From: JBEVOS01 sp044226655
Lineage (GTDB): Bacteria; Pseudomonadota; Alphaproteobacteria; Caulobacterales; Aquidulcibacteraceae
Reading direction: 5' to 3'
NCBI GenBank assembly: GCA_044226655.1
Contig: JBGAGO010000002.1
Coordinates: 496,001 to 560,000, forward strand
DNA: 64,000 bases
Every line of letters starts with the position of its first letter. Positions within the stretch are counted from its first letter, which is position 1. The translations under genes and the position numbers were made by a program. A model generated the notes under the pieces. That model did no database searches and had not been told where the DNA came from. It saw nothing but the letters and a program-made list of their open reading frames with translations. Positions 1-7,773 of the stretch are shown piece after piece.

Positions 1-396
1 CGATCCCGAGCAGGTGCGCACGCCGCGCCGCACATGGCTGGCGTGGAATTCGGGATCGCCGGGCGCGGCTTGAAAGCGGAACCCGTCGCCGTCGCGGCGC
101 GCCGCAAAACAGCTCTGATATTGGAAATTGGTGCTTTGATAGGCGAAGCAGGCGCGCCCTTCCGGCGTGATCGTCAGCCGTCCGTAATCGACGCCGCCCT
201 CGGTATAGTAAACGGTGTGGCCCTGCGGATCGACGCATTCGCGGAACGGCGTGCCATCGCCCTCATACGTGCCCGACATTTCCATGCCGAAGAGCGCGCT
301 ACGCGCCTCGCGCGCGTTCATCCAGGCCGTTTGCGCCCAGGCCGCGCCCGACGCCGCGGCAAGAACAGCGGCCAGCCAGAGAGCCTTCGCCCGCAT
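1..396 (-). CDS. Exported hypothetical protein (C-terminus beyond window)
   Basis: The first 132 codons read on the minus strand from an ATG at 396, preceded by a strong GGAGGATGAG ribosome binding site. The N-terminus is a signal peptide (MRAKALWLAAVLAAASGAAW, cleavage near AWA-Q). The mature part has several cysteines and repeated Gly/Asp-rich short strands, suggesting a small secreted or periplasmic fold. The reading frame is open to base 1, so the protein is truncated by the window edge. I do not recognise the family. It diverges from the SDR gene at 553, so the 156 bp between them should hold both promoters. Confidence 0.75.
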   Translation of the reverse strand, partial: MRAKALWLAAVLAAASGAAWAQTAWMNAREARSALFGMEMSGTYEGDGTPFRECVDPQGHTVYYTEGGVDYGRLTITPEGRACFAYQSTNFQYQSCFAARRDGDGFRFQAAPGDPEFHASHVRRGVRTCSGS

Positions 397-552
397 CTCA
401 TCCTCCACGCGTCCCGCGCGTCACCTCGCCACACGAACACGGCTGAACGAGGGCGTCACGCCGCTCCGCGAACAACGCGAAACCGGCGCGCGCCCTTCCC
501 TGGCCGCGCGGGCGCGCTAGAGTTTCGCTCCGAACACCAAGAGGAACGCCCC

Positions 553-1335
553 ATGCCCTACACGCCTTTCGATCTCACCGGCAAAGTCGCTCTCGTCACC
601 GGCGGCAATCGCGGCATCGGCTGGGGCATGGCGGATGCGCTCGCGCAGGCCGGCGCCGCCATCGCGATCTGGGGCCGCAAGTCCGATGCGAACGCCGCCG
701 CCGTCGAGAAGCTCAAGGCGCATGGCGTGGATGCGCGCGGCTACACGATCGACGTCGCCAAGGAAGATGAGGTGGTCGCCGGCATGGCGCAGACCGCGAA
801 GGATTTCGGCCGCATCGATTTCGTGGCGGCGAATGCGGGCGTCGGCGCCGGCGCGCCGAGCTTCGCCGAGATGCCGACCGAGACCTATCGCTACGTGCTT
901 TCGGTCAATCTCGACGGCGTCTTCTTCACACTGCGCGAAGCCTGCAAGCACATGGTCGAGCGCGCCAAGGCGGGCGATCCGGGCGGCTCGCTGGTGGGCG
1001 TGGCCTCGCTCGCGGCCATCGAAGGCGCGGCGCGCAATGAAGCCTATGCGGCCACCAAGGGCGCGGTGATCTCGATGATGAAATCGATCGCGGTCGAGCA
1101 CGCGCGCTATGGCATGCGGGCCAATGCCGTGCTGCCCGGCTGGATCGCAACGGATATGACGACGATGGCGCAGGCCGCGCCGGCCTTCGCCGAAAAGGTC
1201 ATTCCGCGCGTGCCGGCGCGGCGCTGGGGCAAGCCTGAAGATTTCGGCGGCGTCGCGGTCTATCTGGCCTCCGAAGCCAGCGCCTATCACTCGGGCGATC
1301 TTTTCGTGATCGACGGCGGCTATTCGATCTTTTGA
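553..1335 (+). CDS. SDR family oxidoreductase
   Basis: A 260-residue classical short-chain dehydrogenase/reductase. Seen: the NAD(P)-binding TGGNRGIG motif at residues 16-23, an NAG motif, a catalytic YAATK (YxxxK) and a C-terminal IDGGY. The length is typical of classical SDRs that act on secondary alcohols or 3-ketoacyl groups; the substrate cannot be told from sequence. The frame is open upstream to 34, but that stretch is antisense to the exported protein; the ATG at 553 starts the SDR homology. No clear operon partner: the next gene begins 86 bp downstream. Confidence 0.9.
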   Translation: MPYTPFDLTGKVALVTGGNRGIGWGMADALAQAGAAIAIWGRKSDANAAAVEKLKAHGVDARGYTIDVAKEDEVVAGMAQTAKDFGRIDFVAANAGVGAGAPSFAEMPTETYRYVLSVNLDGVFFTLREACKHMVERAKAGDPGGSLVGVASLAAIEGAARNEAYAATKGAVISMMKSIAVEHARYGMRANAVLPGWIATDMTTMAQAAPAFAEKVIPRVPARRWGKPEDFGGVAVYLASEASAYHSGDLFVIDGGYSIF

Positions 1336-1421
1336 CGGCGCTGGCGCGGGAACGCGGGCGTTCACACCGCGTTAGCCATGCGGCTCCCGTCCGAGGGCCG
1401 TTTGTGCTAGAGGGCCGCCCC

Positions 1422-1646
1422 ATGACAGATTCACCGCTGCGCGCCGCGCGCGCTTCCCTGGAACGCGTTGAAGAAGCCGCGCGCGACGGCGTCGAGATCG
1501 CCAAGGAGACGGCGGCTGACTCGCTCGACGAAGCGCGCGCGTTTCTCGAAAAGCAGGCCCGCGAGCGGCCGCTGGCGACCATCGGCGTCGCCGCAGGCGT
1601 CGGCGTGCTGCTGGGCGTTCTGCTGTTCGGCGGCCGCCGCGACTGA
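1422..1646 (+). CDS. YqjD/ElaB-like (DUF883) membrane-anchored protein
   Basis: A 74-residue protein with an acidic, Ala/Glu-rich amphipathic helix (about residues 1-45) followed by RERPLATIGVAAGVGVLLGV, a single C-terminal glycine-rich membrane anchor. This arrangement is the hallmark of the DUF883 family (E. coli YqjD/ElaB), some members of which tether ribosomes to the inner membrane in stationary phase. Its TGA overlaps the ATG of the next gene by one base, so the two are translationally coupled, as in the E. coli yqjD-yqjE pair. The ribosome-tethering role is family knowledge, not shown here. Confidence 0.75.
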   Translation: MTDSPLRAARASLERVEEAARDGVEIAKETAADSLDEARAFLEKQARERPLATIGVAAGVGVLLGVLLFGGRRD

Positions 1647-2035
1647 TGTTCGACAAAGCTCTAAGTTCCCTGCTGACGGCCGCCATCCTGTGCGCCTCGG
1701 CCGCGCTCGCCATCTTCGCGGCGGGCTTTGCGCTCTACGCGCTCGTGCTGCCCCAACTCGGCGCGGCGGGCGCGGCGGCTTTGGTCGCGGGCGCGGCCGC
1801 GGTCTTGGTCGGTCTGGTCGGCCTTATGCAGCTCTGGCGCACGAAGGCGCGTGAGCGTGAACGCGCGGCGGCGCAGGCGGAATTCTCCAGCGCCATTCCC
1901 GAACCGCTGCGCGATTTCATGCGCCGCCACCCCTTGGGCGCGATTGCGGTCACTTTGGTCGGCGGCATCGTGGCCGCGCGCAATCCGCGCGTGGTTCGCG
2001 AACTCGTGGCCGCCTTCCGCGCGCGCCCCGACTAG
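1646..2035 (+). CDS. YqjE-like (phage holin 3_6-like) membrane protein
   Basis: A 129-residue protein with two predicted membrane helices in the first 65 residues (about 10-34 and 38-60) and a basic cytoplasmic region (WRTKARERERAAA). A third hydrophobic stretch (LGAIAVTLVGGIVAA) lies near residue 100. The two-helix hairpin next to a YqjD-like gene matches the YqjE/Phage_holin_3_6 arrangement. The start overlaps the stop of the preceding gene. Function unknown; the family name does not imply lysis activity. Confidence 0.6.
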   Translation: MFDKALSSLLTAAILCASAALAIFAAGFALYALVLPQLGAAGAAALVAGAAAVLVGLVGLMQLWRTKARERERAAAQAEFSSAIPEPLRDFMRRHPLGAIAVTLVGGIVAARNPRVVRELVAAFRARPD

Positions 2036-2082
2036 ACTTCCCATCCGGGCTGTTGAATGGTCCGCGCCCCGGGGAGGACTAC

Positions 2083-3309
2083 ATGGGATTTCGCGTCGCA
2101 GCCCTTGCGGCTTTGTTGTTCGCATTCGCAGCAAATGCGGAGGCGCGCACATGGCGCGTCGCGCCGGGACCGCAGGCGCAAGCGCAGATTCAGGAAGCCA
2201 TGATCCGCGCGCGGCCGGGCGATACGATCCGGCTGGCGCGCGGCCGCTTCGATCTGACGGACGGCTTGTCGCTCGCGGTCGATGACGTGACGGTGCGCGG
2301 CGAGGGCCAGGACCGCACCGTGCTTTCCTTTACGCATCAGAGCGAAGGCGCAGAGGGGCTGCTGGTCACGTCAGACCGCGTGACGTTGCGCGATTTCGGC
2401 GTCGAGAACACGCGCGGCGACGCCATCAAGGCGCGCGATTGCCACGACATCTCCATGATCAATCTGCGCGCCGAATGGACGCGCGGCCCCAATCCGGAAA
2501 ACGGCTCCTACGGGCTTTATCCCGTCAATTGCGAGAACGTGCTGATCGACCGCGCGCTGGTGCGGGGCGCCTCGGACGCCGGCATCTATGTCGGCCAGTC
2601 GCGCAACATCATCGTGCGCGACAGCATCGCGGAATATAACGTCGCCGGCATCGAGATCGAGAATTGCTTCAACGCCGATGTGTTCCGCAACCTCGCGCGC
2701 CACAACACGGGCGGCATTCTGGTGTTCGACCTGCCCGGCCTGCCGCAGCAGGGCGGCCACGACATCCGCGTGTTCAACAATGTCGTGACCGAAAACAACA
2801 CCGTGAATTTCGCCCCACCCGGCAATATCGTGGCGCAGGTGCCGACGGGCACGGGCATGCTGATCATGGCCAACCGCAATGTGCACATCTTCGACAACGA
2901 GATCGGCGAAAACGGCTCAGTGAACATCCTCGTGACCGCCTATCGCAACCGCATCGAGGACACGCACTACAACCCGATCCCGCGCGACATCGCGATTTAC
3001 GACAACCGCTTCGGCCGCCACGGCTTTGCGCCCGGCGGCACGCTCGCGGCGCTCGCCGCAAGCGGGCTGGCGCTGCCCGATATCCTGTGGGACGGCGCCA
3101 CCACGTACACCTCGGGCGGCACGCCGCATTCGGAAATCGTGCGGCTCTGGATCGACGGCAATTCCGGCGGCCCGAACGGCCCGCCGACCTATCTGTCGCT
3201 TGGCCTCGTCGTCTCCGGCGCCGAGTATTCGGACGCCCAGCCCGACACCACCGTGCCGAGCGGCGGCTTCTTCGAAGCGCCGCGGGCGGTCCGGCTGCCG
3301 CACGATTGA
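2083..3309 (+). CDS. Exported parallel beta-helix protein (TIGR03805-type)
   Basis: A 408-residue protein with a signal peptide (MGFRVAALAALLFAFAANA, cleaved about residue 21) followed by a right-handed parallel beta-helix, seen as recurring short N-[IV]-x-[IV]-x-[DN]-N turns such as NIIVRDSIAEYNVAGIEIEN and NVHIFDNEIGENGSVNI. The start is set by GGGGAGGAC just upstream. The downstream gene is the di-heme cytochrome family that regularly accompanies this family; the two-gene pair is recognised in the databases (TIGR03805/TIGR03806) but its function is unknown. Probable periplasmic or surface location. A polysaccharide-binding or lyase-like role is only inferred from the fold. Confidence 0.82.
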   Translation: MGFRVAALAALLFAFAANAEARTWRVAPGPQAQAQIQEAMIRARPGDTIRLARGRFDLTDGLSLAVDDVTVRGEGQDRTVLSFTHQSEGAEGLLVTSDRVTLRDFGVENTRGDAIKARDCHDISMINLRAEWTRGPNPENGSYGLYPVNCENVLIDRALVRGASDAGIYVGQSRNIIVRDSIAEYNVAGIEIENCFNADVFRNLARHNTGGILVFDLPGLPQQGGHDIRVFNNVVTENNTVNFAPPGNIVAQVPTGTGMLIMANRNVHIFDNEIGENGSVNILVTAYRNRIEDTHYNPIPRDIAIYDNRFGRHGFAPGGTLAALAASGLALPDILWDGATTYTSGGTPHSEIVRLWIDGNSGGPNGPPTYLSLGLVVSGAEYSDAQPDTTVPSGGFFEAPRAVRLPHD

Positions 3310-3340
3310 GCGCGGCCGCGGCCTCGCGCATACATTCGGC

Positions 3341-4432
3341 GTGAGCTTCGATCCGATCCGCGCGCTGGCGAAGCGCCTGCCCTCCTGGCGGGCGCTCGCT
3401 CTGCTCATCATCGCGGCCTTTGCGGTGAGCGCGGCGCAGGCGCAGCGCGTCGAGCCCGTGAACCTGCGCGCGCTGCTGGCGCGCGATGCGGCGGAGACGC
3501 TTTCGGCCTACCACCTCTTCACCGATGCGCGCGCGCGCACCCCCAATGGCGCGGTCACGCCCTACGCCATCAACACGCAGCTGTTCTCCGACGGCGCGCT
3601 CAAATTCCGCTACGTGTTCACCCCGCCCGGCCAGGCCGCGCACTACAATGCCGAGGGCGTGTTCGAATTTCCGGTCGGCTCCGTGCTGGTCAAAACCTTC
3701 GCCTACGCGCCGGATATGCGCCGCCCCGATGAGAACGTACGCTATCTCGAAACGCGCCTGCTCATCCGCCAGGCCGAAGGCTGGGTGGCGCGCGTCTATG
3801 TGTGGAACGCCGAGCAGACCGAAGCGCGCATGGCTTATGTCGGCGCGCGCGTTCCGTCGCACTGGATCGATGCGGACGGCAGCGATGTGACGCTCGATTG
3901 GGCCGTGCCCAATCTCAACCAATGCGGCGGCTGCCATATGCGCGCCGGCGCGATCACGCCGATCGGCCCCAAGGCGCGCAATCTCAACCGCGGCGATCAG
4001 CTGGCGCAATGGGTGCGCGCCGGCCATCTCGATCAGGCGCCCGCCGATGCGCCGCGCACGCCCGATGCGTTCGATCCCGCCAGCGGCTCGCTCGAAGCGC
4101 GCGCGCGCGGCTATCTCGATGTGAACTGCGCGCATTGCCATAATCCGGACGGGCCGGCGCATACCTCCGGTCTCGACCTCTCGATGAACCAGCACGAAGC
4201 CGTGCGCTGGGGCCTGTTCAAACGCCCGGTCGCGGCGGGGCGCGGCGCGGCGACGTTCGAGTTCGCGATCGATCCCGGCCATGCCGATCGCTCGATCCTG
4301 CCTTATCGCATGGAAAGCCTCGACCCCGGCGTGATGATGCCCGAGCTTGGCCGCCAGCGCGTCGATGCGCGGGGCCTGGCGCTCATCCGCGATTGGATCA
4401 ACGCGATGGACCAGGAAGGCCACACGCCGTGA
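3341..4432 (+). CDS. SO2930/HNE_0200-family di-heme c-type cytochrome
   Basis: A 363-residue exported protein starting at a GTG (3341), giving a signal peptide ending AAQAQ. Two CxxCH heme-attachment sites are visible: CGGCH and, about 75 residues later, CAHCH. The frame is open far upstream, but that part is antisense or overlaps the beta-helix gene, so the GTG just before the signal peptide is preferred. The family (TIGR03806, HNE_0200 type) occurs almost always next to the beta-helix protein found here. It should be matured by periplasmic c-type cytochrome biogenesis; electron donor and acceptor are unknown. Its stop overlaps the folB start by 4 bases. Confidence 0.85.
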   Translation: MSFDPIRALAKRLPSWRALALLIIAAFAVSAAQAQRVEPVNLRALLARDAAETLSAYHLFTDARARTPNGAVTPYAINTQLFSDGALKFRYVFTPPGQAAHYNAEGVFEFPVGSVLVKTFAYAPDMRRPDENVRYLETRLLIRQAEGWVARVYVWNAEQTEARMAYVGARVPSHWIDADGSDVTLDWAVPNLNQCGGCHMRAGAITPIGPKARNLNRGDQLAQWVRAGHLDQAPADAPRTPDAFDPASGSLEARARGYLDVNCAHCHNPDGPAHTSGLDLSMNQHEAVRWGLFKRPVAAGRGAATFEFAIDPGHADRSILPYRMESLDPGVMMPELGRQRVDARGLALIRDWINAMDQEGHTP

Positions 4433-4794
4433 GCGCGGATCAGATCATCCGCATCGAAGACGCGCGCGCGCTGGTGAAAGTCGGCGTGCCCGATCCCGAA
4501 CGCGCCAAACCGCAGGAGGTCCGCGTGTCGGTCGCGCTCGCGCTCGATGCGCCGCCGGATTTCACGCGCGAGGATCGCCTGCACCAGACCGTCGATTACG
4601 ACCGCATCATCGGCTTCATCCATCGCGATCTCGATCAGCCGGCGCATCTCATCGAAACGCTGGCCGACCGCGTGGCGCGCCATTGCTTGTCGCTCTCCTC
4701 GCGCGCGCTCTGGGTCGAGGTCACGGTGAAGAAGCCTTCGGTGCTGCAAGGTGACGGGCTGGTCTCCGTGACCTTGCGGCGAGAGCGGACATGA
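4429..4794 (+). CDS. folB: Dihydroneopterin aldolase family protein
   Basis: A 121-residue protein of the FolB/FolX tunnelling fold. Seen: the characteristic VDYDRI..F...DLDQPAHLIETLADRVA core containing the pterin-anchoring Glu, and a VEVTVKKPSVL segment near the C-terminus. The length matches FolB (about 120). It should convert dihydroneopterin to 6-hydroxymethyl-dihydropterin in folate synthesis. It starts at a GTG in a GTGA overlap with the cytochrome stop. The next gene is a pteridine-reductase-like SDR, which supports a pterin role. A FolX-type epimerase cannot be fully excluded. Confidence 0.85.
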   Translation: MSADQIIRIEDARALVKVGVPDPERAKPQEVRVSVALALDAPPDFTREDRLHQTVDYDRIIGFIHRDLDQPAHLIETLADRVARHCLSLSSRALWVEVTVKKPSVLQGDGLVSVTLRRERT

Positions 4795-4811
4795 GGGAGC
4801 GCTATCCTGCT

Positions 4812-4952
4812 CCTCCCCCTGCAAGAGGGAGGCTGGGAGGGGGTGAGCCGCGCGCGCGCGCGTTCGGCCGTTCGTTCGTGCAGACAGGTCGCGCCTGTCG
4901 CTCACCCTCTCCACGGCGCTGCGCGCCGCACCTCCCCCTTTCAGGGGGAGGA
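4812..4952. repeat. Intergenic long palindromic repeat, type A (copy 1)
   Basis: An imperfect dyad of about 140 bp. Left end CTCCCCCTGCAAGAGGGAGG, internal GGGTGAGC...GCTCACCC, right end CTCCCCCTTTCAGGGGGAGG. The right half, with an ACGGCGCTGCGCGCCGCACC core, recurs almost unchanged at 10860-10911 and 12738-12786. It sits between folB and the SDR; its last bases lie just upstream of that gene's GGAGAAACGC ribosome binding site. Confidence 0.85.
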
Positions 4953-4963
4953 CGGAGAAACGC

Positions 4964-5710
4964 ATGAGCCGCTGGGCTCTCGTCACCGGGGCGGGCAAAA
5001 GGCTCGGCCGCGCGGTCGCGCTCGATCTCGCGCATGCGGGCTGGAGCGTGGCGGTGCATTATCGCGGCTCGGCGCAAGAGGCGGAGGCGACAGCCGCGGA
5101 GATCCGCGCGCTCGGGCGAGAAGCTGTGACGCTGCACGCGGACCTGTCCGATGCGGACGCGCTCGCCGCTCTGGTGCGCGATGCGCAGGCGGCGGCGAAA
5201 GGCGATCTGGCCGCGCTCGTTAACGCCGCGGCGAGCTTCGAGCACGATCTCGTCGAGACCTTCACTCCGGAAACCTTCGATCGCCAAATGCATGTCATCA
5301 CGCTCGCGCCCTCTCTGCTCGCGCGCGCTTTCGCGGCGGAGATCAAAGAGCGCGGCGCAATCGTGAACTTTCTCGATTTCAAACTGGCGACGCCCTATCC
5401 CGATCATTATTCCTACACGCTGGCGAAATTCGCACTGGCGGGCGCGACGGAGATGCTGGCGCGGGCGCTCGCGCCAAATGTGCGCGTCAACGCTGTGGCG
5501 CCCGGCTATGTGCTCGCCGCGCCAGGCCAGAGCGACGCGGACTACAAGAAGAAGCACGCCGCCACCCCGCTCGCGCGCGGCACGGAGCCGGAAGATGTCG
5601 CCAACGCCGTGCGCTTCCTGCTCGAAAATCCCGCGGTGACAGGCCAGACCATCTACGTGGATTCCGGCCTGCGCTTCCGCAGCTTCGATCGCGATATCGG
5701 CTTCGAATGA
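4964..5710 (+). CDS. SDR, pteridine reductase (PTR1/FolM)-like
   Basis: A 248-residue short-chain reductase with features of pteridine reductases rather than generic SDRs. The cofactor motif is TGAGKRLG (residues 8-15), fitting the TGX3RXG pattern of PTR1/FolM with Arg at position 13. The usual catalytic Ser is replaced by Asp138, 13 residues before Tyr151 of YTLAK, the same spacing as Asp181/Tyr194 in Leishmania PTR1. It lies directly downstream of folB. Inference: NADPH-dependent reduction of dihydrofolate, dihydrobiopterin or dihydromonapterin. The specific substrate is unproven. Confidence 0.8.
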   Translation: MSRWALVTGAGKRLGRAVALDLAHAGWSVAVHYRGSAQEAEATAAEIRALGREAVTLHADLSDADALAALVRDAQAAAKGDLAALVNAAASFEHDLVETFTPETFDRQMHVITLAPSLLARAFAAEIKERGAIVNFLDFKLATPYPDHYSYTLAKFALAGATEMLARALAPNVRVNAVAPGYVLAAPGQSDADYKKKHAATPLARGTEPEDVANAVRFLLENPAVTGQTIYVDSGLRFRSFDRDIGFE

Positions 5711-6582
5711 CCAAGATCACCACACGCGGCGTCGAAGCCAATGGCTTGCGCTTTTCGATCGATGAAGCCGGCGGCGGCGACAAGCTCGCGCTCTGCCTGC
5801 ACGGCTTCCCGGAGAGCAAATTCTCCTGGCGCTATCAGCTGCCTTTGCTCGCCAATCTCGGCTATCGCGCCTGGGCGCCGGATCTGCGCGGCTATGGCGA
5901 GACCAAGCCGCGGCCAAAGGGCGTGGAAGCCTATCGCATGGAGCGGCTGACGGACGATGTCGCCGCGCTGATCGACGCCAGCGGCGCCAAGGAGACCGTG
6001 CTCATCGCGCATGATTGGGGGGCAGCGATCGCGTGGACGTTTGCGGCGCGCAAAGTGCGTCCACTGAAGCGGCTCGTGATCATGAACGTGCCGCATCCGA
6101 AGATCTTCGCCGACACGTTCGCGAAATCCGCCGAACAGCGAAAGCGCTCGCGCTACATCGTGTTCTTCCAATTGCCCTGGCTGCCCGAAGCGGTGATGAC
6201 GGCGAATGGCGGGCGCGCGATCAAGCGCGCCTTCTCCGACATGGCCGTCGATAAGAGCCGTTTCACGAACGACGTGCTCGATCATTACGCCGCCAACGCG
6301 CGCATTCCCGGCGCCATGACCGCGATGCTCAATTATTATCGCGCCGCCGTGCGCTATCGGGCCGCGCTGGACGCGACGCCGTGGCCGATCATCGAAACGC
6401 CGACGCTGATCGTATGGGGCGAAGCGGATGCGGCGCTCGGCCTCGAATTGCTCGATGGCCACGACAGGCTGGTGCGCGATTTGACGATCAAACGCCTGCC
6501 CGGCGTCTCGCACTGGGTGCAGCAGGAGGCGCCCGAGCGCGTGAACGACATCCTCAAGGATTGGCTGGCCGAACCGCACTGA
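5707..6582 (+). CDS. Alpha/beta hydrolase, epoxide hydrolase-like
   Basis: A 291-residue alpha/beta-hydrolase. Seen: the oxyanion-hole HGFPE motif, the nucleophile elbow HDWGA with an Asp nucleophile (as in epoxide hydrolases and haloalkane dehalogenases), a late WGEAD acid motif, and a catalytic His in GVSHWVQQEAPERVN. HGFPE together with D-nucleophile and SHWVQQE is the usual signature of soluble epoxide hydrolases. The ATG overlaps the stop of the preceding SDR (ATGA), so the two are probably co-expressed. Substrate unknown. Confidence 0.85.
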   Translation: MTKITTRGVEANGLRFSIDEAGGGDKLALCLHGFPESKFSWRYQLPLLANLGYRAWAPDLRGYGETKPRPKGVEAYRMERLTDDVAALIDASGAKETVLIAHDWGAAIAWTFAARKVRPLKRLVIMNVPHPKIFADTFAKSAEQRKRSRYIVFFQLPWLPEAVMTANGGRAIKRAFSDMAVDKSRFTNDVLDHYAANARIPGAMTAMLNYYRAAVRYRAALDATPWPIIETPTLIVWGEADAALGLELLDGHDRLVRDLTIKRLPGVSHWVQQEAPERVNDILKDWLAEPH

Positions 6583-6627
6583 GTCTTTGTTCTTGTTTTG
6601 TTCTGGCTGGCGCGTTAAGACACGCGC

Positions 6628-7701
6628 ATGCAAACGCCTAGAAAAGGCCGCGGCGCGCAAACCAATGTCGGCGGGCGATACGAGCGGTTTTCCGCCGAAG
6701 CGTTCGATGATGGCTGGTCGACCGCCGATGAGGCGCCCGCCAAGCTTGAGACCATCGTGCGCATGGAAACGGCGCGCACCATCATCTCGCGCAATGACAG
6801 CCCCGACATCAGCTTCGATCAATCGATCAACCCCTATCGCGGCTGCGAGCATGGCTGCATCTATTGTTACGCGAGGCCGAACCACGCCTATGTCGGTCTC
6901 TCGCCGGGACTGGATTTCGAGACCAAGTTGTTCGTGAAGGCGGACGCCGCAGCTCTGCTCGAAAAGGAATTGGGCAAGCCCGGCTATCGGCCGCGCACCA
7001 TCGTCATCGGCGGCGTCACCGATCCCTATCAGCCGATCGAGCGCGGCTTCGGCGTGACGCGTTCGATCCTCGAAGTGCTGTTGCGCTGGCGCCATCCTGT
7101 CGGCCTCATCACCAAATCGCAGCTGGTGCTGCGCGATCTCGACCTGCTGGCGCCGATGGCGGAGATGAAGCTCGCGAAAGTCGCCGTCTCGGTCACGACG
7201 CTCGACAAGGCGCTCGCGCGCAAGATGGAGCCGCGCGCGGCCGCGCCGCATCGGCGCATCGAGGTGATCCGCGATCTCGCCGCCGCGGGCGTGCCGGTGA
7301 CGATGATGACCGCGCCGATCGCGCCCGGCCTCAACGATGCGGAGATCGAGACTCTGCTGGCCGCGGGCGCGGAAGCCGGCGCGGCTGAAGCTGGCTACGT
7401 GCTCCTGCGCCTGCCGCTGGAGATCAAACAGCTGTTCCTCGAATGGCTGGAGGCGCATTACCCCGACCGCGCGGAGAAGGTGATGTCGCTGGTGCGCCAG
7501 ACACGCGACGGAAGAGAGTACGATTCCACCTGGGGTCTGCGCCAGCGCGGCACGGGCCCCTACGCGCAGCTCATCGCCAAGCGCTTCAACCGCGCCTGCG
7601 CGCGGCTCGGGCTCAACGTCAAAAGGACCGTGCTGACGCCCGCCCTCTTCCGCCGCCCGCTGGGCGGGGGCGAGCAATTGTCCCTGCTGCCCGATCCGTG
7701 A
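6628..7701 (+). CDS. PA0069-family radical SAM protein
   Basis: A 357-residue radical SAM protein. The [4Fe-4S] motif is RGCEHGCIYC (Cys73, 77, 80), preceded by SINPYRGC as in the PA0069/SplB-like group. The C-terminal part has DSTWGLRQRG.GPYA, also typical. The biochemical role of PA0069 proteins is unknown; similarity to spore photoproduct lyase extends over the core fold only. Freestanding gene, 45 bp after the hydrolase. Confidence 0.85.
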   Translation: MQTPRKGRGAQTNVGGRYERFSAEAFDDGWSTADEAPAKLETIVRMETARTIISRNDSPDISFDQSINPYRGCEHGCIYCYARPNHAYVGLSPGLDFETKLFVKADAAALLEKELGKPGYRPRTIVIGGVTDPYQPIERGFGVTRSILEVLLRWRHPVGLITKSQLVLRDLDLLAPMAEMKLAKVAVSVTTLDKALARKMEPRAAAPHRRIEVIRDLAAAGVPVTMMTAPIAPGLNDAEIETLLAAGAEAGAAEAGYVLLRLPLEIKQLFLEWLEAHYPDRAEKVMSLVRQTRDGREYDSTWGLRQRGTGPYAQLIAKRFNRACARLGLNVKRTVLTPALFRRPLGGGEQLSLLPDP

Positions 7702-7721
7702 CGGGCTTTTCCACGATGGAC

Positions 7722-7745
7722 TTATTTGCCTGAAACGTGAAATAA
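7722..7745. promoter_or_regulatory. Possible operator: TTATTT-N12-AAATAA dyad
   Basis: A 6-bp dyad (TTATTT...AAATAA) of unusually AT-rich sequence sits 29-52 bp upstream of the MFS transporter ATG and downstream of the radical SAM gene. Its position would suit a repressor site or a -10-region operator for the pump gene, but no regulator gene lies nearby. Weak call. Confidence 0.3.
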
Positions 7746-7773
7746 ATGCCGGACAAGAGCAGAGGGGACGGAT

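Noticed and set aside
1646..2035. Prophage holin
   Set aside because: The holin-like family name comes from helix topology; the neighbour is a YqjD-like gene and no other phage gene is present.
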